NCBI RefSeq assembly: GCF_027627575.1
Contig: NZ_CP114065.1
Coordinates: 2,356,001 to 2,420,000 of the forward strand
DNA length: 64,000 nucleotides
Reading direction: 5' to 3'
Source: Kribbella sp. CA-293567
GTDB lineage: Bacteria > Actinomycetota > Actinomycetes > Propionibacteriales > Kribbellaceae
Notes under the pieces: generated by a model
What the model saw: only the letters and a program-made list of their open reading frames with translations
Told to the model about the DNA's origin: nothing
Databases searched by the model: none
Program-made: the position numbers and the translations under genes
Shown: positions 37,565 through 47,000 of the stretch, in pieces
Position numbering within the stretch: the stretch's first letter is position 1
How the letters are laid out: every line of letters starts with the position of its first letter

Positions 37565-38152
37565 CTACTTGGGGTCCCGGTCGCCGCCGGGGACCCAGAG
37601 GACGTCGCCGCCGGAGGAGAGGTTGGCGACCCGGCCGAGGATGAAGAGCAGGTCGGAGAGCCGGTTCAGGTAGGTGATGGCCAGCAGGTTGACCGAGGGG
37701 CCGTGGGTCTCGACGGCGGTCCAGGCGGCTCGCTCCGCGCGGCGGGTGACGGTCCGGGCGACGTTGAGGTAGGCCGCTCCGGGCGTCCCGCCGGGCAGGA
37801 TGAACGAGCGGAGCTTGGTCAGGCGGTTGTTGTAGTCGTCGCACCAGCCTTCGAGCCGGTCGATGTAGTCCTGGGTGATCCGCAGCGGCGGGTACTCCGG
37901 GTCCGGCGTGATCGGGTTGCACAGGTCGGCGCCGACGTCGAACAGGTCGTTCTGGATCCTGGTCAGCAGCAGCACCAGGGCGCTGTTCAGGTGTCCGGCG
38001 GCGATCGCGACGCCGATCGCGGAGTTGGCCTCGTCGACGTCTCCGTAGGCCACCACCCGCGCGTCGGTCTTCGGAACCTTGCTCATATCGCCCAGGCGGG
38101 TCTCACCGGCGTCCCCGGTCCGGGTATAGATCCGCGTCAAGTTCACAGCCAT
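37565..38152 (-). CDS. Cob(I)alamin adenosyltransferase, PduO type
   Basis: 195 residues from the ATG at 38152. It transfers the adenosyl group of ATP to cob(I)alamin. The ATP-binding N-terminus is IYTRTGDAGETRLGDMSKVPKTD; later ARTVTRRAERAAW and LNRLSDLLFILGRVANL form the conserved helical core with the Arg-Glu pair. It lies between sppA and murA, the position of Rv1314c in M. tuberculosis. An open frame continues upstream without family similarity. It is divergent from murA by 50 bp and convergent with sppA (7-bp gap). Confidence 0.95.
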   Translation of the reverse strand: MAVNLTRIYTRTGDAGETRLGDMSKVPKTDARVVAYGDVDEANSAIGVAIAAGHLNSALVLLLTRIQNDLFDVGADLCNPITPDPEYPPLRITQDYIDRLEGWCDDYNNRLTKLRSFILPGGTPGAAYLNVARTVTRRAERAAWTAVETHGPSVNLLAITYLNRLSDLLFILGRVANLSSGGDVLWVPGGDRDPK

Positions 38153-38190
38153 GTCACGGCACTCTACGCAAGGCTGGGACGACGAGCCGA

Positions 38191-38196
38191 TACAGT
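38191..38196 (+). promoter_or_regulatory. Candidate -10 element of murA
   Basis: TACAGT with a 6-nt gap to the GTG start at 38203, again the leaderless layout. Confidence 0.45.
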
Positions 38197-38202
38197 CCTC
38201 GG

Positions 38203-39489
38203 GTGGAACGGTTTCGGATCGCAGGTGAGGCACGGCTCGAGGGCAGCGTCGAGGTGGCGGGCGCGAAGAACAGCGTGCTGAAGCTGATGGCGGCGGCACT
38301 ACTGGCAGAGGGTACGACGACGTTGCGGCAGGTGCCCGACATCCTCGACGTCACCTTCATGGCGCAACTGCTCGACCGCCTGGGCTGCTCGGTGACGGTG
38401 GAGGCGGACAGCGCGAGCGCCACCATCGCCGTACCGGCCGAGATCGGCTACCAGTGCGACTACGAGCTGGTCCGCAAGCTGCGGGCCTCGATCTCGGTGC
38501 TCGGACCGCTGCTCGGCCGCTGCGGCCGGGCCGAGGTGGCGCTGCCGGGTGGGGACAACATCGGCTCCCGCGGGCTCAACATGCACGTCGCCGGGCTCGA
38601 GTCGATGGGCGCGAAGGTCCACATCGAGCACGGTTTCGTGATCGCCGAGGCGCCGCAGGGGCTGCACGGCGCCGAGGTCTGGCTGGACTTCCCGAGCGTC
38701 GGCGCGACCGAGACGATCATGATGGCCGCGGTGCTGGCCAAGGGCACCACGGTGATCGAGAACGCCGCCCGCGAGCCGGAGATCCAGGACATCGCCGCGC
38801 TGCTGGTCGAGATGGGCGCCCAGATCGACGGCGCCGGCTCGTCGCGGATCGAGGTGACCGGGGTGGACGGGCTGCTGAAGCCGGTTGACCACGTCACGGT
38901 GCCGGACCGGATCGTGGCCGGCAGCTGGGCGTTCGCGGCCGCCATCACCAAGGGTGACGTGACGGTCTCCAACGGTCATGCCGAGCACCTCGAGCTGCCG
39001 CTGGACAAGCTGCACAAGGCCGGCGCCGACATCACCGTGCTCGACAAGGGCTTCCGGGTCGTGATGCACGACCGGCCGAAGCCCGTCGACGTCGTCACGC
39101 TGCCCTACCCGGGGTTCGCGACCGACCTGCAGGCGTTCGTGATCGCGATGAACGCGCTCAGCGACGGCGCCGCGATGGTCACCGAGAACCTGTTCGAGGG
39201 CCGGTTCACCTTCGCCCAGGAGCTGACCCGGCTCGGCGCGCAGATCCAGACCGACGGTCACCACGCGGTGGTTCGCGGCGTACCGCGGCTGTCCGGTGCT
39301 CCGGTGGTCGCCAGCGACATCCGCGCGGGAGCCGCCCTGGTGATCGCGGGGCTTGCGGCCGAAGGCGAGACGTTGGTCTCAGCGGCGCACCACGTGCACC
39401 GCGGCTACACCGACTTCGCGGGCAATCTGCGCCGTCTCGGCGCCGATGTCACCGTCGAGCCGGACGACGCCGAGCTGTACTGGAACTAG
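38203..39489 (+). CDS. murA: UDP-N-acetylglucosamine 1-carboxyvinyltransferase MurA (Cys-to-Asp active site)
   Basis: 428 residues. It transfers enolpyruvate from PEP to UDP-GlcNAc, the first committed peptidoglycan step. Lys22-Asn23 (GAKNS) and the inside-out alpha/beta barrel repeats are conserved. The flexible active-site loop reads LPGGDNIGSR with Asp118 where most bacteria have the fosfomycin-alkylated Cys115. The same Asp occurs in mycobacteria and chlamydiae, where it gives intrinsic fosfomycin resistance. It starts at a GTG without Shine-Dalgarno, just after a -10-like TACAGT. Located downstream of the atp region as in M. tuberculosis. Confidence 0.96.
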   Translation: MERFRIAGEARLEGSVEVAGAKNSVLKLMAAALLAEGTTTLRQVPDILDVTFMAQLLDRLGCSVTVEADSASATIAVPAEIGYQCDYELVRKLRASISVLGPLLGRCGRAEVALPGGDNIGSRGLNMHVAGLESMGAKVHIEHGFVIAEAPQGLHGAEVWLDFPSVGATETIMMAAVLAKGTTVIENAAREPEIQDIAALLVEMGAQIDGAGSSRIEVTGVDGLLKPVDHVTVPDRIVAGSWAFAAAITKGDVTVSNGHAEHLELPLDKLHKAGADITVLDKGFRVVMHDRPKPVDVVTLPYPGFATDLQAFVIAMNALSDGAAMVTENLFEGRFTFAQELTRLGAQIQTDGHHAVVRGVPRLSGAPVVASDIRAGAALVIAGLAAEGETLVSAAHHVHRGYTDFAGNLRRLGADVTVEPDDAELYWN

Positions 39490-39495
39490 ACAAGT

Positions 39496-39501
39496 TAAGG
39501 T
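39496..39501 (+). promoter_or_regulatory. Candidate -10 element of fabV
   Basis: TAAGGT with a 7-nt gap to the ATG at 39509, directly after the murA stop codon. Confidence 0.4.
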
Positions 39502-39508
39502 CGGTCGC

Positions 39509-40690
39509 ATGACTGACCGCGTGATCAAGCCCGTCGGCCGTGGATTCCTCTTTCTCGACTCGCACCCGGTGGGGTGCGAGCAGCTTGTCAAAGGGCTGAC
39601 CGAGCAGGTGGAGGCGCGCAAGCCGGACCGGCGTCCGGTGGCGCTGGTGATCGGCGCCAGTTCGGGCTACGGACTCGCGGCGACGATCGCGGGGCTCGCG
39701 CGGTACGGGATCGACGGCATCGGCGTCTCCTTCGAGAAGGCGCCGGCCCGGCGTACGGGGTCCGCGGGGTGGTACCGCACCGCCGCCACCGCCGCGTACG
39801 CCGAGAGCGTCGGCAGCACCTTCCACTTCGTCAACGCCGACGCGTTCGCCGACACCACCAAGAGCGACGTGCTCGACCTGCTGCAGGAGGAGTTCGGGGG
39901 AGTCGACTACCTGATCTACAGCGTCGCCGCGCCGCGCCGGGTCGACCCGCGCACCGACACGACGTACCAGTCGGCGATCAAGGCGATCGGGCAGCCTGCC
40001 CGGACCAAGAGCCTCGCGTACGACGAGGGCAAGCCGGTCCTGCAGGAGGTCGGCATCGAGATGGCCACCGACGAAGAGGTGGCCTCGACCGTCGCCGTCA
40101 TGGGTGGCGAGGACTGGGCCCGCTGGGTGGACGCCCTGGAGGAGCGCAAGCTGCTCAAGGACGGCTTCAGCACGGTCGCGCTGACCTACATCGGCTCGGA
40201 GCTCACCGGCCCGATCTACCGCCAGGGCTCGATCGGCGCCGCCAAGGCCCACCTGGAAGCGACCGCCCGCACCTTGTCCGAGCGCGACGGCGTCATAGCC
40301 CGTACGTCGGTGAACGGCGCCGCCGTCACCCAGGCGTCGTCCGCGATCCCCGGCATCGGCCTCTACGTGAGCGTGCTCCACAAGGTCCTTGGCGACGCAC
40401 TGCAGACCCCCATGCAGCAGTCCATCGCGCTGTGGGACCAGCTGACCGGCGAGAAGCCGCTGGACCTCGACGAGGACGGCCGTATCCGCCTGGACCGCTG
40501 GGAACTGGCCGACGACGTCCAGGCCGCCGTCAAGAAGCAGTGGGACGCCGCCACCCAGGACAACATCGCCGAGGTGGCCGACACGGTCTGGTTCCAGGAA
40601 GAGGTCCGCCGCCTCTACGGCTTCGACGTCCCCGGCGTGGACTACGAAGCCCCCGCCGAGGTCGACGTCGAGTGGCCTACAAAGGCTTGA
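39509..40690 (+). CDS. fabV: Trans-2-enoyl-CoA/ACP reductase FabV
   Basis: 393 residues from the ATG at 39509, near the family's usual 397. It reduces trans-2-enoyl thioesters with NAD(P)H in fatty acid elongation. It is an SDR enzyme with the FabV-specific Tyr-x8-Lys: Tyr237 and Lys246 in TGPIYRQGSIGAAKAHLE. The nucleotide loop is VIGASSGYGLA (47-57) and the N-terminus MTDRVIKPVGRGFLFLDSHPVGCE is diagnostic. FabV is insensitive or weakly sensitive to triclosan, unlike FabI/InhA. Its 3' end overlaps the convergent helicase gene by 14 bp. Confidence 0.95.
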   Translation: MTDRVIKPVGRGFLFLDSHPVGCEQLVKGLTEQVEARKPDRRPVALVIGASSGYGLAATIAGLARYGIDGIGVSFEKAPARRTGSAGWYRTAATAAYAESVGSTFHFVNADAFADTTKSDVLDLLQEEFGGVDYLIYSVAAPRRVDPRTDTTYQSAIKAIGQPARTKSLAYDEGKPVLQEVGIEMATDEEVASTVAVMGGEDWARWVDALEERKLLKDGFSTVALTYIGSELTGPIYRQGSIGAAKAHLEATARTLSERDGVIARTSVNGAAVTQASSAIPGIGLYVSVLHKVLGDALQTPMQQSIALWDQLTGEKPLDLDEDGRIRLDRWELADDVQAAVKKQWDAATQDNIAEVADTVWFQEEVRRLYGFDVPGVDYEAPAEVDVEWPTKA

Positions 40691-43187
40691 AGGAGACCAT
40701 CTCCAGCACCAGGTCGCCGGCCTCGTCGGAGGCGTCCAGGTCGATGGTGGCGCTGATCCGCCAGTCGTGGTTGCCCTCGGGGTCGTCGATGATCTGCTGG
40801 ACCTCCCAGTAGCCGGGGTGCTCCTCGACCATGAAGAGGGCCGGGCCGCGGGCGGCGGGGCCGGTGGGCAGGGTGTCGTGCTCGGCGTAGTACGCCGTAC
40901 CGGCTTCTGCCCAGCGTCCGGCGTCCCAGCCGGAGTCGGTGTCCAGCTGGCCGAGCTCGGCCCAGCGGTGCAGTGAGACCAGCTCCACCCGGCGGAACAT
41001 CGCGTTGCGGACCAGCACCCGGAAAGCCCTGCTGTTCAGGGTGATCCGGCGTGGGCCGAGGGGGACCGCGACGGTGACCTCGGGGTCGGCGGGGTTGGTC
41101 AGTTCCTCCCACTCGTCGAGCAGGCTGGAGTCGGTCTGCCGGACGACCTCGCCGAGCCACTCGATCAGGTCGGTCAGGTCCTCGTTCACCTTGTCCGGCG
41201 GCACGGTCTGCCGCAGCGCCTTGTACGCGTCGCTGAGGTAGCGCAGCACGATGCCCTCGGAGCGTGCCAGGCCGTAGTACTGGATGAACTCGCCGAACGT
41301 CATCGCCCGCTCGAACATGTCCCGCACCACGGACTTCGGTGACAGTCCGGCCTCGGCGATCCACGGGTGGGTCTGCCGGTAGATGTCCAGCGTCGCCTCG
41401 AGCAGCTCCTCCAGCGGCTTCGGCCAGCTGATCTCCTCCAGCAGCTCCATCCGCTCTTCGTACTCGATGCCGTCGGCCTTCATCCCCTGCACGGCCTCGC
41501 CCTTGGCGTGGTGCAGCTGCGCCATCAGGATCGCCCGCGGATCCTCCAGCGTCGCCTCGACCACCGACACCACGTCCAGCGCGTACGCCGGCTCCTCGGG
41601 ATCGAGCAGGTCGAGCGCGGCCAGCGCGAAGGTGGACAGTGGCTGGTTCAGCGAGAAGTCCTTCTGCAGGTCGACCGTCAGCCGCAGCGTCCGGCCGAAC
41701 TCGTCGGGCTCGTCCAGCCGCTCGACCACCCCCGCGGTCAGCAACGTGCGGTAGATCTGGATCGCGCGCCGGATCAGCCGGAGCTGCGCCCGGGAGTCCT
41801 CGTGGTTGTCCTGCAGCAGGTGCCGCATGCTCGCGAACGCGTCGCCGTCGCGGGCGATCACGTTCAGCAGCATCGCGTGGCTGACCCGCATCTTCGACTG
41901 CAGCGGTTCGGGATCGGCCGCGACCAGCCGGTCGAAGGTGTCCTCGCCCCAGGTGACGAAACCCTCCGGCGGCTTCTTCTTCTGCACCCGGCGCTGTTTC
42001 TTCGGGTCGTCGCCGGCCTTCGACATCGCCCGGACGTTCTCGATCACGTGGTCCGGTGCCTCGACCACGACGGTGCCGGAGGTGTCGTAGCCGGCCCGGC
42101 CGGCCCGGCCCGCGATCTGGTGGAACTCCCGCGCCTTCAGGATCCGCTGCCGGCGTCCGTCGTACTTGCTCAGCGCGGTCAGTACGACGGTGCGGATCGG
42201 CACGTTGATGCCGACGCCGAGGGTGTCCGTGCCGCAGATGACCTTCAGCAGGCCCGCCTGCGCGAGCTGCTCGACCAGCCGCCGGTACTTCGGCAGCATG
42301 CCGGCGTGGTGGACGCCGATCCCGTGCATGATCAGGCGCTGCAGGGTCTTGCCGAAGCCGGAGCTGAACCGGAAGTGCCCGATCAGCTCCTTGATCTTGT
42401 CCTTCTCCTCCTTCGTGCAGACGTTGATGCTGGTCAGCGCCTGGGCGCGTTCCAGCGCGGACGCCTGGGTGAAGTGGACGACGTACACGGGGGACTGGTG
42501 GGTGACCAGCAGCTCCTGGAGCGTCTCGTGCAGCGGGGTGGTGACGTACTTGTAGACCAGCGGCACCGGACGCTCGGCCGACGAGACGATCGAGGTCGGC
42601 CTGCCGGTCCGGCGGGCCAGGTCGAGCTTGAAGCGCTCGACGTCGCCGAGGGTGGCCGACATCAGGATGAACTGCGCGCCCGGCAGCTCCAGGATCGGCA
42701 CCTGCCAGGCCCAGCCGCGGTCGGGCTCGGCGTAGAAGTGGAACTCGTCCATCACCACCTGGCCGACGTCGGCGGCGGCGCCTTCGCGCAACGCGATGTT
42801 GGCCAGCACCTCGGCGGTGCAGCAGATGATCGGGGCGCCGGCGTTGACCGAGGCGTCGCCGGTCAGCATGCCGACCTTGTCGGCGCCGAAGACGTCGCAG
42901 AGCGCGAAGAACTTCTCCGAGACCAGGGCCTTGATCGGGGCGGTGTAGAAGGTGCGCTTGCCGTGCGCGAGCGCGGCGAAGTGCGAGCCGGTGGCGACCA
43001 GGCTCTTCCCGGAACCGGTCGGGGTGGACAGGATCACGTTCGACCCGGTCATCACCTCGATCAGCGCTTCCTCCTGCGCCGGGTACAGCGTGATGCCCTG
43101 CTCACCCACCCAGGTGGCGAAGGCGTCGTACAGGGCATCGGGCTCAGGGGTTTCCGGCAGTTTCTCGGTCAGCGTCATCACTGCCAT
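40677..43187 (-). CDS. Ski2/HelY-like DEAD/DEAH-box helicase with DUF3516
   Basis: 836 residues from the ATG at 43187, which sits 13 nt after the upstream ATP-grasp stop. Walker A is STPTGSGKS at 54-62, motif II DEFHFY near 140, motif III SATL, and motif VI QIAGRAGRAGYDTSG. Residues from about 480 match DUF3516, a C-terminal domain found in actinobacterial Ski2-like helicases (RRIVLRNSRAFR-like NSRAFRVLVRNAMFRR near 740). Likely an RNA or DNA 3'-5' helicase; partners are unknown. The frame is open 35 codons upstream inside the ATP-grasp gene without similarity. Confidence 0.9.
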   Translation of the reverse strand: MAVMTLTEKLPETPEPDALYDAFATWVGEQGITLYPAQEEALIEVMTGSNVILSTPTGSGKSLVATGSHFAALAHGKRTFYTAPIKALVSEKFFALCDVFGADKVGMLTGDASVNAGAPIICCTAEVLANIALREGAAADVGQVVMDEFHFYAEPDRGWAWQVPILELPGAQFILMSATLGDVERFKLDLARRTGRPTSIVSSAERPVPLVYKYVTTPLHETLQELLVTHQSPVYVVHFTQASALERAQALTSINVCTKEEKDKIKELIGHFRFSSGFGKTLQRLIMHGIGVHHAGMLPKYRRLVEQLAQAGLLKVICGTDTLGVGINVPIRTVVLTALSKYDGRRQRILKAREFHQIAGRAGRAGYDTSGTVVVEAPDHVIENVRAMSKAGDDPKKQRRVQKKKPPEGFVTWGEDTFDRLVAADPEPLQSKMRVSHAMLLNVIARDGDAFASMRHLLQDNHEDSRAQLRLIRRAIQIYRTLLTAGVVERLDEPDEFGRTLRLTVDLQKDFSLNQPLSTFALAALDLLDPEEPAYALDVVSVVEATLEDPRAILMAQLHHAKGEAVQGMKADGIEYEERMELLEEISWPKPLEELLEATLDIYRQTHPWIAEAGLSPKSVVRDMFERAMTFGEFIQYYGLARSEGIVLRYLSDAYKALRQTVPPDKVNEDLTDLIEWLGEVVRQTDSSLLDEWEELTNPADPEVTVAVPLGPRRITLNSRAFRVLVRNAMFRRVELVSLHRWAELGQLDTDSGWDAGRWAEAGTAYYAEHDTLPTGPAARGPALFMVEEHPGYWEVQQIIDDPEGNHDWRISATIDLDASDEAGDLVLEMVSFKPL

Positions 43188-43200
43188 TGTCCCGCATGGT

Positions 43201-44025
43201 TCAGAACAGGGCCGCCACCAGGTCGGCGGGGTCCCTGGAGGCCGGCCAGTCGCTGACCTGGCCGTCGCCCAGTTCGACGATCCGCCAGGCACCGTCGGTA
43301 CGGCGTACCAGGTCGACCGTCACGAACGGGAGCGCCAGATCGGTGACGAGCGGCTCGACCTCGACCAGGTCGAGCCCGTCGGGCAGCTCGTCCGGGGTGT
43401 CGGGGTGCGGCGTGACGAGCGCGCAACTGCCGCCGATCCACCAGGTCCTGGCTTCGGGGCCGGTGAACTCCTCGAAGCGCCGCAGCACGAATCCACCCGT
43501 GAAGGCGTCGCCCCGCAACTCCAGGAACCGCGCCGCGATCCGCTGAACGGCCGCCCGATCGGTGACATCGGAGACGAAAGCCGCCTCGGACCAGTAGTGC
43601 TTCATCGACTTCACATGGTCACGCAGTACGGCGGGCCCGCTGCCCAGCCGTTCGCAGACGGCGTCCAACCCGGCCAGATCGGGCCCGTCGGTCCAGTAGG
43701 ACTCCGGAGTCGACGACCTCAAGGCCTCGTACCACCCGGGCAACTCGTGCGCCGCCTTGTACTCGTCGCCGCTCGTCCGCAGCGTCACCCGCCGCGCATC
43801 GAGCGCCTTGGCGAACCCGTAGTACTCGGCGGCGGTCATCATCCAGCCCCGATAGACCGCGTCGTCACCGGGCGGCACACCGGCCACCGCCTCGTCCGGG
43901 CGGGCGAGCGCGTCGTGGTCGATCCGCGCCACGGTGCCGCCGCCCTCGCGGGCGGCGGCAGCCTGTGCGGCGAAGTGTGGATCCACTCGACGTGGATTCA
44001 GCGGGTCCCCCGGTACCAGCAGCAT
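43201..44025 (-). CDS. ATP-grasp protein of the R2K clade (DUF4343-like)
   Basis: 274 residues. The N-terminal third (MLLVPGDPLNPRRVDPHFAAQA) resembles a pre-ATP-grasp lobe. VYRGWMMTAAEYYGFAKALDARRVTLRTSGDEYKAAHELPGWYEAL and VLRDHVKSMKHYW match the R2K type, named for a conserved Arg-x2-Lys pattern, with FEEFTGPEARTWWIGG and a C-terminal VTVDLVRRTDGAWRIVELGDGQVSDWP carrying the metal-binding Glu. ATP-grasp enzymes join a carboxylate to an amine or thiol via an acylphosphate. The substrate here is not known. It is probably co-transcribed with the helicase downstream. Confidence 0.75.
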   Translation of the reverse strand: MLLVPGDPLNPRRVDPHFAAQAAAAREGGGTVARIDHDALARPDEAVAGVPPGDDAVYRGWMMTAAEYYGFAKALDARRVTLRTSGDEYKAAHELPGWYEALRSSTPESYWTDGPDLAGLDAVCERLGSGPAVLRDHVKSMKHYWSEAAFVSDVTDRAAVQRIAARFLELRGDAFTGGFVLRRFEEFTGPEARTWWIGGSCALVTPHPDTPDELPDGLDLVEVEPLVTDLALPFVTVDLVRRTDGAWRIVELGDGQVSDWPASRDPADLVAALF

Positions 44026-44045
44026 GCAGTGAATTGTCCCCGCGA

Positions 44046-44074
44046 ACGCTGGACTTCGCCTCTCAGTTCAGCGT
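44046..44074 (-). terminator. Hairpin between the subtilase and ATP-grasp genes
   Basis: 10-bp arms ACGCTGGACT and AGTTCAGCGT with one mismatch and a 9-nt loop, 3 nt beyond the subtilase stop. No U-tract. Confidence 0.45.
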
Positions 44075-44076
44075 GG

Positions 44077-47000
44077 CTACTTCAGTTCGTAGGCCCGCTT
44101 GATGGTCTGGCCGACCTTGTTGCCACCGGCATCCACGGCGGTCGAGCGCAGTGTGACGAAACCACTGGAAGGCTGGTTCAGCGCTGCCTTCCAGGTGTTC
44201 ACCCCAGTACGGCGTACCGTCACCTGCCGCCAGGTGGAGCCGTCGTCGAAGGACGCCGACAGCCGCAACGACACGATCGGCCTGGCCGGCGCCAGGAACG
44301 CCGTCTGCACGGTGACGGGGAACTCGAATCGGCCGCCCGCCGCACGATTTCGTTCGTCCAGCTGAGGCGTGTAGCGAACATTGAGCAACGGCAACGCGGC
44401 GTCCTTGCCGTCCGGCGTCCGCTGCGACCGGAACGTCCACTCCGACGAGATCTCCGTCGACAGCTTCGTCCACACCTGCCCCGGCTTGACCACCTTCGCC
44501 AGCCGGTACGTCGCCGCCGCGGCCGGTACCGCGAACGTCTGGATGGCCGGTGAATCGGAGGACCCGATCTGCTCGCCGTTGCGGAACAGCGTGGTCTGCT
44601 CAGAGCTGCTGCTCACATCACCGAGCCGGTTCGGCGTGCCGTCGGCGAATGTCGGCACGTACAGACTCAGGCTGTCTCCGTCCCGCGCCGCCCAGGGCAG
44701 TACCGGCCGGCCGGGGTTGCCGATCCTCGGGTCGGGCAGGCTCGGTCCGTACACGCCCCGCTGCCAGTCGAGCTTGGTCGTTCTGCCTGCCGCGAAGGTA
44801 TGGACGCCGGAGTCGAGGACCGAGTGGTACTCGTAGCCGTTCTCCTCGCTGAACCCGACAACCTCGTTGCTGAATCCCCAGGCGACGTCCTTCACCGAGT
44901 AGTACTCGTCCCGCCGGAACGGCAGGCTCATGCTGGTCGTCGGCGTGAACACGAACAGGGGCCGGCGCGTGCCGTCGGCCGCCGGGCGCGGATCCGTCGG
45001 GAAGCCGTAGTTGTCGGTGTAGAAACCCGGCTCGCCGGCGTACGACGCGTCGACGTGCGCGTAGTCGCTCAGCTTGGTGATCACCGAGGGGTTCGCCGGG
45101 ATTCGTCCTCGCCAGACCGAGACGTCGTGGTAGAGGTACGGGCTGTCCAGGAAAGATCCGATGCCGGGGACGGGGCCGTCGGGCGCACCGGCCCAGGCCA
45201 CGTGGGCATAGGCGGTGTAGTCCCGCGAGCTGCCGGTTCTGTTCGGTACGACGTACAGCTCGGGCTCGGCGTCCGGGTCGGCGCTGCCGCCGATGCCGAC
45301 ACCACCGACGTAGTTCTGTGCCCCAAGTGTCCGGCTCACCCCGATCCCGCCGGTCGCGGCCGTGGCGCCGGTGACGGGTGCCTTGAAGGCGATCTTCGCT
45401 GCCTTGCTGCCGTCCAGCACGATCGGACCGGTCCTGCCGATCGCCAGGTCGCCCTCGGTGAAGTAGGTGACGGTCCGGTAGCCGCCACCGTCGTCGTTGA
45501 AGGTCGCGGTGAAGCCGTCGACGATGTACCGGCCGGCCGGGAGTTCGACCGTGCCCCCGGCGGGGACGGAATATCCTTCCTGGCGGTCGATGTCGATCAG
45601 ATAGGTGCCGGCGGCATGGAGTTCGTCGTTGCGGCCGGGCGCGCCGCTCTGGTCGGTCATCTGCACGGTGTGCGGGAAGCGCGACACCTCCTTGCCGACC
45701 CCGACCGTACTGCGGATCGTGGAACCGTTGCCGCTGGCAATGAGCCAGGCGGCGTACGCGCCTTCTGCCTCGGGGCCGGAGGTGGTCGCGGTGACGTTGA
45801 CGGTGGCGGTGCCGTTGGCCGGCACCGTCACGGCGGTCCGGTCCAACTTGAACAACCGGGCGCCTTCGAGGCGCAGCGACAGGGTGACTGCCTTGGCGCT
45901 CTGGTTGACGTAGCTGATCGGCTTCGTGACCGGCTCGTCGTCGTGATGCGGCGCTGCCTGCAGGCCGAGATTGAGATTGCTCGGAATGGCCAGCACCTGC
46001 TGCTCGAGTGCCTTGGCGACGTCCACGCGGCCGGCGCCCTGGGTGTAGATGCCCTGCTCGGCAAGGCCGATCGAGGAGCCCATCAGTGCCGACTTCAGCT
46101 CCGCTGCCTTCCAGTCAGGGTGCTTTTGGGCGAGCAGCGCGGCTGCGCCGGAGACGTGGGGAGCAGCCATCGACGTACCGGAGAGTTCGGCGTACGAGTC
46201 GTTGACGGCGACGGGCGCCAGTGGGGTGTTTGCCGCCCGGGCGGCGATGATCCGGCTGCCGGGGGCGGAGATCTCGGGCTTCACCGACAGGTCGCCGATG
46301 CGCGGGCCCTGGCTGGAGAACTCGCTGTGGGTGTCGGACTTGGTCACCGAGGCGACCGCGAGCGCGGCATCCGCGGCGGCCGGGCTGGACACGCTGTTCT
46401 CCAGTCCGAAGTTGCCGGCCGAGACGACGAACAGGGCGCCGGTGCTCGCGGTCAGTTCGTTGACTGCCTGGGACTCCAGGTCCGTGCCGTCGCTCGGTCC
46501 GCCGCCGAGGCTCAGGTTGATCACTCGGGCGCCGGAGGTGGCAGCCCACTGCATGCCGGCGATGATGGCGGAGGTCTCGCAGTTGCGGCCGCCGCACACC
46601 TTGCCGATCATCAGGTCGGTCTCGGGAGCGACGCCCCTGTACTTGCCGGCCGAGGCGACGCCGGTACCGGCGACCGTCGAGGCGACGTGGGTGCCGTGGC
46701 CGATCCGGTCCAGGACGTCGTTCTCGTCGACCTGGCCCTCGTCGTCGCTGGCGAACCCCTTGGTGGCGACCACCCGGTCCTTGAGATCGGGATGCTCGGC
46801 GTCGAAGCCGGAGTCGAGGACGGCGACCTTCACGCCCTTGCCGGTGAAGCCCGCCTGCCAGGCGGCCGGCGCGCCGATCTGCGCGACGCTGCGGTCCAGG
46901 TTCGGCGTGATGCCGCCGTCCAGCCAGACCTTCTTGACGGTGCCGGCCAGACCGGTACGACGTTTGGCCTGCGGGCTGTTCAGCCAGTTGGTCCACAGTT

